In this document: positions 1-10,149 of the stretch, piece after piece
Position numbering within the stretch: the stretch's first letter is position 1
How the letters are laid out: each line of letters starts with the position of its first letter
Assembly: GCA_007258455.2 (NCBI GenBank)
Contig: VDFB02373365.1
Span: forward strand, 224,653,201 to 224,717,200
Length of the DNA stretch: 64,000 nt
Direction: 5' to 3'
From: Sequoia sempervirens
Taxonomy: Eukaryota > Streptophyta > Pinopsida > Cupressales > Cupressaceae
Translations under genes and position numbers: made by a program
The notes under the pieces: generated by a model
What the model saw: only the letters and a program-made list of their open reading frames with translations
What the model was told of the DNA's origin: nothing
The model's database searches: none

Positions 1-3000
1 CCATCTTATCAATTTGTTCCTTGGACAACAATTGGGGGATGGTGGTGGACGTGGTAGGTAGGTCATCCACCAAAGACCATTGCTGAATGTAATCTTTCAA
101 AGCAGCTACCTGTGCTTTGAGCTCATCTTTTGAAATCTTGTCCTGCTTTATCAAGTGTACCACCATGGCCACTGACTCCTCAAGATGCTCCATCTTCTGT
201 TCTTTGATGGCAGTCCCTAAGTCGATGGTGGAGATGTTATAACTCACGCTAGCCTGGTCCACCATAGGGGCTACTATTTGCACAACTCGAGACCCAAAAG
301 CATCCATCGTCACCCTAGATCAGATCTTAGGCTTCTTCTCCTTCTTTGTTGTGATCTGAGCTAGGGCTAAGATAGCCTCTAGTCTCGCCCTTGGGTCTTT
401 TAGTATGGGAGTTTTCCTTTCGAGCTATTTTTCTAACCATTCAGGCACATCAGACTTTCCCTTAGGTGACTCACGATCATCCTCACCCCTCTCAATCAAG
501 GCTTTTGTTATCTTAGCCTCCTAAACTCTCAATTCTTCCTTGGCAGTATCTCCCTCTTCATCATTAGAGTCTTGGATGAACACAAGGTGCTTTATGGGAG
601 GCTTGGCAGATAATTGTTGTAGGGGACTTTCTTTTTCTTTCATTTCCTCCCCTTCCTTCTCCTTAGTTTGTTCAACCTCGTGCGCATGTTCCTTGAATTG
701 CTCAATTTCGAGGCCCTTAACAGCTTGGGCCTCTCCCTCAGGTTTGTTTTCTTTCTATTGTCCTTCTTCAAGGAGCGACCCTTCTGCCTTTTTCGTAGTA
801 TCCTTCAGCTACTGGGCCATTTCTTCCTCTAGGTCATCATCAAAGGTCTACACAATGACCTTACCACCAGTGTTGTCCTCCTCATCCCTACCCTCAGAGG
901 AACCAGATCCTTCTTCTTCATAGGCCACCCTATTAATAGTGTGATGTTCATATTCTGGGTGCTCGTGGTATTCATCGACCTCCTCTTCAAAGGGCTTCGA
1001 GGCCTCTTGTTCTTGCCTCTCCCACTCCTTAGAGATTAACATGGTGGCTTCCATAGCTAGTGGCCCTATCAGAGGTTGTGAAGGTTTGGCAGTAGTGAGG
1101 ACCTGAGCTAAGGCTGCTTGAAGAGTGGGATCCATGAGGATCTGGGAGAGCTTGGAGGGGATAATTTGCATATGCTTGGAGAAGGCCTTAGGAAAAGTAG
1201 ATGTGGGTATAGGTTTTTTCACCACAGCTAAAGGGAGCAACATGGTGGGTGACATAGCAGCAGAGGAGGGAGGAGTAGTTATGGCAAAGGAGAAGTCAAT
1301 TATGATCATCGGTTCAGTCAGGGATGAAGGGGCAAGATGGATAGAGATGTCCACCACTGGTGGCCCAGATGTAGCGACCATAACTAGAGAAATAGGTGGT
1401 GCGACAGTCAGGGCAGGGAGAGCTAAGAGGGGTTCTAATTGATCTGTACCCTTTACTTCTTCCTCTTGGATTAAGGGTTGCTCCATGGTGCCCCCTGTTT
1501 GCTTAAGTCTTTTGGAGGGTGAGCCTCTTGTTTCTTTCCTTGTATAGACCTTGGGGTCAGGAGACTGTTCTATTTCCGTCTCCTTCCTCTTCTTAGACCT
1601 GGTAACTAGAGGAGACTTAGATGTCCCACCCATTGAAGTGGTGGTAGCAACATCGTCTATGGTACTTGGTTCACTCTTGAGCCCTTTGTACGTCAGGACC
1701 ACCCCTTGTTGTTTTAGTTGGGCCACCCGTTCATCAACCCACTCCTTGGTATGGGACAAGATTGGCTTGGTTATAGTGTCGAGGTCATCGACCTCTTGCT
1801 CATCCTAGTCTATTGTTGGTATTGGTAGATTGGCAACTGTAGGGTACTTGGGGTGCATTATGGTGCTATCGTCTTCCTCGACCTGATCCGGTATGGGGAA
1901 AGACTACACCTTCCTTACAAAATGCATAGTCATCCGCATATAATGCCTTGCACATACCTCTTTATCATCTTGACAATCTCCCCAAAAGTCTTCAATGTGG
2001 TGGAGATGAGCGAATCCTGACCCTAGCACTTTCCTTACGTGCCCATATGGATCCATTCGAGGGAGAGCCGTGTGTAGATGAAAATGATAATATTTTAGTT
2101 CTTTCTCAGTGTTACCAACACATTGGGAAGTTTGTAGTTTATACATGCCCTGGCCAAGAGTCATAGGATAAGAGATCCCTACTATATGCTTGCCATTGAA
2201 GATTGCCTATATGTGTTGGAGCTGCCGAGAAAGCTCCAATAGGATGATTTGGTCATTGGGGTATTGAGGCAACTTGCTTAGCCTTTCGGTGAAGCTTTGG
2301 GCATGGATGTATGTAAACTTCGGGTATTGAATGAAGAGGAAGGCATATTGCTTAAAAAATGCCCGAGCACTGTGGGAAACTCTCCTTTCAAAATCTCTGG
2401 CGATCATTCTAACAATATGGCCGATGAAGGCATCATTCACTCTACAGTACTCCCTCTTGAAGTTTTGGTACTAGAGCTGGGGGTATCTATCATAGGCTTT
2501 GAGTCTTTGACCCTGCTCCTGATCGGGTGCCACAAACAACCCGTTGTACTGTCTCCGGTCTGCCAAGGAGTATATGAGATATGAATTCATATAGAACTTA
2601 GAACTCTTCTTCATGTTGACAAACTGCTCATGGAAGCAGTCGCTTATTATACCTCCCCAATACAATGTAGTCTTTGTGGTAACGTCATCATTCCCATGAA
2701 GGATTTGCTCAACGAAGTACACCATCCACCCTTGAAAGAAGGCTGCAGTGGGGAGGCCCATAACTCTGCTTAGCATTATGACCAAATCATGGTAGTCTTC
2801 ATAGAAATCGCTGCGGAAGAGTTCGTTAGGAACCTTCGCGGTGCTGCCCCACTTTTCCTTGAGCCAATGCTGATTTATTAACTTCTTACAAACCGTAGGG
2901 TTAGCATCCCATGCCGCCTGACACTCCTCAATGGTAGGCATCTCCATTTCTTGAAATGTGGGAATGTGAAAGGTTTTCTTGATTCCTCCAACTGACATGT

Positions 3001-3379
3001 CTATGAGAATGTTACCGTCCCTGTCAACAATTGTCCTTGTGTTGGGATGATATGCCTGCCGACAGGCCATGACCAATTTAGGGGCCATGAGGGATGGGGG
3101 GAAGCCCACAGCTTTCGTGATTCCACTCTGCCTTATCAATCTTGCATTTTTTGTTGTTGGATTGACCCTGACCCTTTGTGTAAATTTGTCAATATTGACG
3201 TGGCCTATGTTGGTGTCGGTGATTTCTTTCCAATCCATGGTAACCTTTGAGGGAAAAGGCTCACCTTAGAATTGGTATTTCATCTGGTCTTTGTCTTCTT
3301 TTCCTCGAGGAGTTTTTCCTGACTTCTTGCCTTTGTCCTTTTCGATAGTTTCCCCCGAAGGTCCCGCACCCGATTCCAT
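1..3379 (-). pseudogene. Decayed long retroelement-type ORF, runs off the left edge
   Basis: Reading from an ATG at 3379 leftwards, one frame stays in register to position 1 (about 1126 codons). It is broken only by in-frame stops at 3266 (TAA), 2471, 2207, 1904, 1805, 848, 809, 755, 521, 425 (all TAG) and 320 (TGA); I saw no frameshift. The first part is Lys/Glu-rich, followed by a globular stretch (about 3238-1904) with motifs such as WKEITDTNIGHVNIDKF and LINQHWLKEKWG. The C-terminal part (1759 to 1) is low-complexity and rich in Pro, Ser, Lys and Glu. I recognise no catalytic domain. Architecture and context (repeat-rich DNA, same strand as the neighbouring LTR elements) suggest a gag-like or accessory ORF of a large non-autonomous plant retroelement. 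The element's other end lies outside the window. Its GC content is well above the window average. Confidence 0.55.
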
Positions 3380-6124
3380 ATATTCTGCAGGCAAAGGTGC
3401 AGTCAGTGCAACTGATAACGAAGGTGTTTATGTTAGTTGAAATCCCAAAGATGAAATCCATTTTAAGTAATCTATCAAGCATAACATGAACATTATCTCA
3501 CAATATCATTGGCCTTTTGATTGAGATATTTTGAACAACCCGGGCCTGGAGGGCTGGGCCTCCCTGGCAAGGACGTTGTCTTAGAAAGGCCAATGGGGCG
3601 GTGGGCTCCGGGAGATTCTTTCCAATCAAATTTTGATAATTCAAAAGGTTTGCAATGAAGAAGACCAAAATTGAGCACGTGGGTCAAGATCAGATTTCAA
3701 ATTTGGGGCCATTTGGATGGGTTTAGGGGCATCCAGAGGTCCCAGACTAGAAAGCCATCTAGAGATGGCCGTTTGGGATGGCTGAGCAGAAATGGAGTTC
3801 CCAGACAGGAACCCCGGGGTCCGGGGTCCGACAGGTCAAAGGACGGTCGACACTTCACCATCTTCAACTGACCGGGCTCAGAGGGTCGGGATGCTGTAGT
3901 GCTTTTGCCTTTTGGGACGGCAGTCGTCAGACAAAAGTCCAGAGTTTCAGGCCTGGGAGGGGAGGAAGTAGTCAGTTCATTTTAGTTTCAATCGGGCGGA
4001 TGGACCTCATTCTGATAATAGCCAATCAGTGAGACATTACTCATTGTCCCGACAACTAGGAGTTTCCAGTTGGTGTGAAAGTCTCCCTTGGGGAAAGGTC
4101 TTGGCGAGAACCTTGTGTCTCGCCGATTAAGCATGTCGGCAGGAGTTTGTGCAGTGGGGAGATGTCCTGGCAAGATCTAAATGTCTTGTCGATCGACAGG
4201 AAGAATGCTCATTGGTGAGAGGTGTTGCCAACTTCCTCGTGTCTCGTCGAACAAGCATATTGGCAGGGGGTGATCTTTGGTGTGAAGTCTCTATGACCTC
4301 ACAAGGTCCTATCGACCCTTCCCCCGGTGTAAGGTTTGCACTTTTGGCGAGAGGTCTCGGCGACTTCCAAATGTCTCGCCGACCCTTAAGAGGCAAACTG
4401 AGCCCGACTTTAGTGTTGGTTGTTGGGTTTTAATTTTAGCGGCAAAGATGAGACAGAGCTCCAGAGGCTGGGGCCTGGGAGGGGTGAGGCTGTTTTGAGT
4501 CCAGATTGGGATTTCAGTGGAGAATGGAGGCTCGGGGCCCAGAGGGCAGAGTGATGTCAGGCACTCGTCGTTTGCAACGGCAAAGACCGCATGAAGCTGC
4601 CAAGAGAAATTGATGTCGTCACAATGTCCTGGCGAAGGCATCATGTCCTACTGAAGATAAAGAGCCTCGGTGTAGTATTCCAAGTCGGCGTAAGGTCACA
4701 GTGAAACAAGAATGTCTCGCCGATGAAGAGTTCCATTAGCATAACCTCTTGCCGACATTATGAAGTCTCCCCGAAAAGATCTGGGCTTACCAAGAGAAAG
4801 GTTTTGCTATGAAGTCTTGGCGACTGTTAGGAGTCTCACCAAAAGCAAAGGCTTTGGCGAGAGAATTATAGTGTCCTGGCGAAGCAAATGTATATCGGTA
4901 AAGCTACTAAATCCCACCATGACCTCTTGGCGACTAGGGCATGTATCATCGACTGAGTAGCTTGGGGAGAACAAGGTGCGGAAATCCGGATGTGGAATCA
5001 TGTAGACTTGGGCCCAAGAGAGCTAAAGGATATTTCAACATTTCTAGTTTGCCCCTAAGTTCTCAACCGGTGGAGGGAGCGTCCGGGTCCGAGGGCCATG
5101 AATGCTCCTGCGAAGAATGGCTGTGTGGGGATAAAGTTCTGAATTAATCATGAGGGTGCTACGTTGGTTTTCTCAATTTTTGAGGTCATAGGTTTCGGTT
5201 GTGATGTCATGGTTCACCATTTATATGTTGTTTTAATTGTTATTGTTCATTTTAATCCCTGGAAACCATGAAAACACTGTTCGAGAGGGTGAACGGAGAA
5301 CCTACCTTGAACCCTCGATGTAGCAAGGCATGGAATCCACCAGTGGTCGGTAAACATAGGTAATGAGCAATGATCGATGAAGGTTTTGAAGACAGAAGAC
5401 TCCTATGGCAAGCTCTGATCTCTCTCTACAACATCGTCAAGTGAAAATGATAGACCTAGGCAAGCAATTTATACCCCTAACTGCCATTAATGGCCCTATT
5501 AAATGCAGGTACGACGAGCAAGGAAGTTGGTGATTTTGAATTCACCGATGGGGGCGGGAAACCCGAGGTTCGGCAACCAGGAAGATGCAGGACGATAGCC
5601 GTTTAGCAAGTTTCACTCAGAAATCCCCGGTGGCGAAGGGGAGGTCGGGGCTCGAAGGGCTGAGCTCTGCCCGAGATCTGCTGTCAGGAATGGTGAAACA
5701 CTCGAGGAACCCGAGAAGCAGAAGTCCAGAGTCTCGGGCCCAAAAGGTTTGAAAGCAGCCGAAACTAAGAATTTAATCAAACATAGAATGAGGGTCTGGA
5801 CGCCGAGGTCCGGCAAGGCGCAAACCATCCACCGTTAATGAACGACAGACACAACAAGGAAACTTGGTGAAGGAAATCTGCAGGGCCGGGCCTGGCAGGG
5901 CCTGGGGCTGCTGGCAGAGGAAAACTGCCAGGGAGTCCACGCGAGGCACCATAACTTGTCAAAATTAAAAAAAGGGGGAGGTGCGGTCAACTTATGGTGA
6001 GACATTAAAGTCCACATTGACCACCTGGGACACCAAAAAAAGGGGCACGCAAAATGAGGCAGCAACAAAATGACCCGACAAGGTGAAAGAAAAAAAGGGT
6101 CCCCATTCAAAATGGGGCTTGTAT
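3380..6124. mobile_element. GC-rich, gene-free tract, probable LTR or leader of the flanking element
   Basis: No credible gene is present. The tract lies 5' of the minus-strand ORF, where a 5' LTR and leader would be expected, but I could not find a tRNA primer-binding site or a second LTR copy, so the call is an inference. It includes G/C-rich runs (about 3540-3620 and 5880-5930) and a zone of degenerate short repeats (4030-4990). It ends abruptly near 6125, where the sequence switches to the hairpin-bearing LTR family, suggesting a junction between unrelated elements. Confidence 0.35.
4030..4990. repeat. Degenerate short-repeat zone with TGGCGA / TCTCGCCGA cores
   Basis: The words TCTCGCCGA, CTTGGCGA and TCCTGGCGA recur about a dozen times (near 4090, 4118, 4337, 4350, 4374, 4628, 4716, 4818, 4856, 4872 and 4927), in both orientations and at irregular spacing. 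TGGCGA and TCGCCA are complementary, so many local foldbacks are possible. Tandem or inverted subrepeats of this kind are typical of LTR U3 regions, but no function can be assigned here. Confidence 0.45.
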
Positions 6125-7125
6125 GCCAAGCGCACAACAAGGACTCATTCGCCCAAGGTGGCGAATGAGTCCCATGAGGCATAATGTATGGGACCAAATT
6201 TACAAATGCTTAGAAATGTGTGAAACTAGGTTTAGGACCCAAAAACCTAGGTGGAACTCATTCGCCCAAGGTGGTGAATGAGTCCTAGATCACTAAATAT
6301 GGGTCCATTCAACCTAAAAATTGGTATGTGCAGGATCATCATGGAAAAATAGGCCCTTAAGTGGCAAAAAACTCAGAAAACTCAGAGTTAGGCAACTTGA
6401 TGTAAAAATTTGAATAAGTTATCTATATTATTTTAAAAATATGTAAGAATAGAATCTATAGCAAATTGAATTTAGTTTCTAAACTACTAGGTTTATTTTT
6501 TTCTAAAAATCTATTTGGTGAAAATTTGAAATTTTAATGCAATAGCACTTAAATTTCAGGGAAAAAATAAGAAGTAGGTGTTTGTTTGACCACCCTAACC
6601 ACATTAAAATGATAATATATTTTTATAAGATTTTAGATATAAGTAGAGGACTCATGTCTAGATGTGATGCATATTTTTTGTAATTTTTTTCCAAGTAAAT
6701 TATTAATTATGATTTTTTTATTACAACTTTAAAAAAATATAAAAACTCATGTCTAACCACCTTTACTTGGTCAAAACTTCATGAAATTCAATTTTTATTT
6801 TTTTAATCCTATAGTATGTGAACCATAGAATGTGACGCATGTTTCAAATTCAAAAATTGTGATACCGTTTGAAAGCTATAGATGTTTTTCAACCAGCCTA
6901 TCAATCAAGACTTTAGTCATAATTTAAATAGAAAATGAATAATAATTATTTATTAAATTAAAAATAAAGCATAATTTATATTGGTGGAAAGCTGAGAATC
7001 TCCTTTAAAAACCCTTTTTCTTTTCATCAATTTTGGGTAAAAAAAAGTTGTCAGCCACATACCCTACACATACCAATCATATCACCACTTTTTGGCCCAT
7101 CATGATCCTACACATACCCAGTACA
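6125..7125 (-). mobile_element. Truncated LTR (copy 1) of the hairpin-bearing family, 3' LTR of a minus-strand element
   Basis: Positions 6130-6322 match 11880-12056 closely, including two hairpins. The homology stops where a MITE-like element (6323-7119) begins. Just after it, the sequence ending AGTACA is followed by a pyrimidine run (TTTAACCCCCACTTT at about 7126), the complement of a polypurine tract expected beside the 3' LTR of a minus-strand element. The same junction recurs near 13192. Compared with the second LTR, about 1.1 kb is missing at the MITE. The left part is lost at the 6125 junction. Confidence 0.5.
6323..7119 (+). mobile_element. MITE-like element, copy A (about 797 bp)
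   Basis: It starts GGTATGTGCAGGATCATC (one G short of the other copies) and ends GATCCTACACATACCC, giving terminal inverted repeats. The interior aligns along its length with the copies at 37722, 40800 and 47148, for example the TAGGCCCTTAAGTGGC block near the left end and GGCCCATCATGATCC at the right. It has no coding capacity. The flanks do not show a clean target duplication: left AATT, right AGTA. The homologous LTR lacks the element and has an extra 1.1 kb, so a deletion or recombination may have accompanied this copy. Confidence 0.75.
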
Positions 7126-9203
7126 TTTAACCCCCACTTTAGTGAGAGGAGGAACTTGCTTCAAACTCACACTAAAGTATACCAAATGCATTAACATTGG
7201 AGTAAGATAGGATGAACAAGATCAAGAGGGTTTCAAACATGTACCAATGCTAGTAAGATAGGACGACCATGATCAAGAGGGTTGCGCAAGCCCCCAAGAC
7301 CAAGGTCCTATGGAAAACTATCATAGGCACAAAAGAACACACATGAAAATGATATAACGAGAAACAAAAAAGAACAAGAATACAATGTTAAGGACATAAA
7401 GAAAATTAAATAAAATGAAAAAGAAAAGGGGCGGATCAAGCTTTGACCGTTTGTCTAACACGATGTGGATAAGATCTAGGTGGTTTGTCCGAAAAAAATG
7501 CATACTCACTTTGAGAAAACAAAACTTTAGGCTGTATGTTGGGTGAGAAGTCCAAGAAGGTGAGACACATACACTCATGGCTGGTATGCACTCACACACA
7601 TGTGAGTGGCTAAGGGAAATCCATGCCCTCATTCATCTTACCATCAAACCATACCAAATTTATACCTCCTGACAACTTTAATAAGGTGCCACACAACAAA
7701 TGAATTTCAAGCTTCATGAGACAAGAAAAACTTTGTATGCTTGGAGCTCATGAACAAACAAGATGAATCTACAAGCATGCAAGCTGTGTTATGCAAGGTG
7801 GCCATATAATTGAAAATGAAAAATTAAGGAATGTTCAAGGGAGTCTTGCTTAGTTCTTATGAGGTCTTTAACTTAGGGAACATTGTGCCTGATGTCTCCA
7901 AGAGAGGACCAATCAAAGAATAGAAAATTCACAACTTAGGGGATGTAGTGTGTCACATCAAGCCACTAAGAGGAATTTAATATGCTAAGAGAGATCGTGC
8001 TCTTGAAGGAAATTATACCCAATGTTATCCACAAAGTAAAAAGACTGCACCATGAAACATGGAAAGAAAAATGCAAAAGAATAATGTCAATGTATGCCCC
8101 CACTTTAAAGAAATTGCTAAACACCATACTATGAGAAATTAATTTAAAGTAGCAAATGATAAATGTTAACAATAAAGAAGACATGAGTGCTAACGTAGAA
8201 AGCCCTATACCAAGTCATACGTTTCCAAGTAAAGCTATGTCATGCAAAAGAAAAGGAAAAGAGAGGGGTTGCCCCCAAAATGAAAACACCAAACACATAA
8301 GGGATCTATGGATTTGGGGTCAGTATGTTCTTGCTACAATGTTTTTAGAGAGCTCAAAACTATCATCATTCCCCAAATATACATAGAATTGGAAGAATGA
8401 CACAAAGAGAATGAAAAAAAAAGAATTTTTTTTTGGGTCAACATGGAAGAGACATGAATGTCTCGACGCCTTGTGTCATCCCCGAAAGGAAAACACAAGA
8501 CAAAATAAAAAGAAAAGGAAAGGCCTTTTGGGTCAACATGGAAGAGATATAAATTTCTCAATGGACCTTGTGTCATCCCCAAAAGGAAAACACAAGACCA
8601 AAGGAAAAATATAAAAGGCGAAAAGATAAAATATTTACAACATAGAAGAATGAAGGTACAAATAGAGGAATGTCATGAAGAGAGAGAGAGATACATGAAA
8701 CAAAACATTATGGGGGATCACATTACACACATGCAATCATAAATTTAGAAAAATGAAAAAGAAATGATGCAAAAGACTAGAAAGGCACATGCGATTCAAC
8801 CTAAAGCGGGTCATCCACATCCAATCTCAGTCTGTATAAATGGAAGGTGGACTTGTACTAGCCTAAGGGACAACAACAACTGCATTACTAAGACAAGGCT
8901 ATCTACCTCTTTCCCCCACTAAGTGCAAGACAAGATGATCCAAGGTAAGTGATGGGAAAGATCATGTAATGGTAGAATACAAGATTCTACAACTATTACA
9001 TGACAAGGGGTAGGAAGGGTATGTTATACAATCATTGGATAACAATTATTTTTATCAAAGTGATATTTACTCAAGATGATTTTGAATGAACGATGCTCAT
9101 CAGTACTATGTCCAAGAGTTTTGTGGTATAAAAAATGTGGAACATTTACATCTTTAGGATATAGTATTAGCTTGTCTTTCATAGGTGGCAATAGTATAAG
9201 TCC
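7126..9203. other. Internal region of the minus-strand LTR element; no gene recognised
   Basis: The left edge (about 7137-7340) is homologous to 13193-13400, both beginning at the same LTR/polypurine junction. The remainder is purine-rich and full of stops, with scattered short ORFs that look random. The 7321-7632 minus ORF is hydrophobic low-complexity sequence without a recognisable domain. The only structured item is the 95-bp tandem duplication at 8431-8620. Confidence 0.4.
8431..8620. repeat. Two-copy tandem repeat, 95-bp period
   Basis: Unit 1 (8431-8525) and unit 2 (8526-8620) both contain GGGTCAACATGGAAGAGA, then CTTGTGTCATCCCC and GAAAACACAAGAC, with a few substitutions. It is a local duplication within the retroelement internal region and shows no coding conservation. 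Confidence 0.8.
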
Positions 9204-10102
9204 TTAGTTTAGAAGTATTTGTAATTTTCTTTCACTTTCAGGTGGTGGACAAGGGAACTTTAATTTCTTTAGTTTGTAGGGTCTCTTGCACTTGCTAGAT
9301 TCACCAACTTCTCTAGTTGAATGTTGAGGAGGAGGACCTAAGGTGATCCTGTCATCCTTGTCATCATTATGAATCATTGGTTGTTCTTTAGGAAGAAGGA
9401 CATCTATATTAGGCGGAGGATCTAAGATAATCGTACCATCACTACGAAGCCTTAGGTATTCTTTAGGAGCACTTATGTTGAGAGAGGGATCTTGATATCC
9501 TATCCCTTTGGTTGCTTCAATTGGTATTTGTTCTAGGAGTTGATGAATTTCATGCTCACTTGTTGTATCAAATACTTGTTTACTCAAGATTGTGAATCCT
9601 TTTCCACATGGACCTCTTCTAGGTTGATAGGAGTATCCGTCACTTTTTTAACATAGAATGGTTGAGTGTTTGCTTGGTTAGAGGAACTAGGTTCACCTAT
9701 TAGAGGGAACTTCAGTTCAATTCTTGTGTCAAATTCAGGATGTAAATAAGCAAACATCTGAAGAGCTCGTATTGTAGGGGGTGTTGGTTGTTTCATTGAT
9801 GGATAAAAGTATGCATTGGCTTCAAGGTTGTTAATGAAATCATTTAGGAACTTATTCATGTTGTCATCATCTTCTCCAATGATGTCAACATCACGAGGAG
9901 GACATGCATTAGGAGTTGAAGGAGCATGAGTCTGTTTGATTTCATTAGGGTCATGTCCAAAAGCACAATTTGAGACATCCACTAAGGATTTCGTGGACAT
10001 CCATAGTTTTCCAAAGAACATATCCATGATGAAAATTTCATATTCTAAACTATGCAACAATGTGAAATGAAATGCTCGAGATGTAATTTTGAATTTAAGC
10101 AA
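9204..10102 (-). pseudogene. Unrecognised retroelement ORF pair, probably one frameshifted reading frame
   Basis: Two minus-strand ORFs abut with a few bases of overlap: 10102-9584 (172 codons) and 9587-9204 (127 codons). The first is acidic in its middle (near 9880 it encodes an Asp/Glu/Asn run) and contains ALQMFAYLHPEFDTRIELKF. The second is Pro-rich (DPPPNIDVLLPKEQP) and ends in a basic then Pro-rich tail. The second starts on TTG, so a single protein broken by a +1 shift near 9584 is more likely than two genes. I recognise no domain. Its position between two LTR copies of one family suggests a gag-like or accessory protein of that element. Confidence 0.4.
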
Positions 10103-10149
10103 TGCATAAGATGAACTAATTTAAACTAGATGCAATGAATTGAATGAAA

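Noticed and set aside
540..923. Plus-strand ORFs at 540-923, 1125-1442, 1551-1808, 2297-2584 and 3047-3269
   Set aside because: They are antisense to the long minus-strand frame, which keeps register for over 1100 codons; low-complexity Ser/Phe content is the mirror of its charged segments.
1..3379. TAG read as Gln (altered genetic code)
   Set aside because: Nine TAGs at former CAG sites look striking, but TAA and TGA also occur and the plant nuclear code uses TAG as stop; C-to-T decay of a methylated transposon explains it.
8411..8614. Small plus-strand ORF with internal repeat
   Set aside because: The repeat is the 95-bp DNA tandem duplication, whose length is not a multiple of three, so the two halves are read in different frames.
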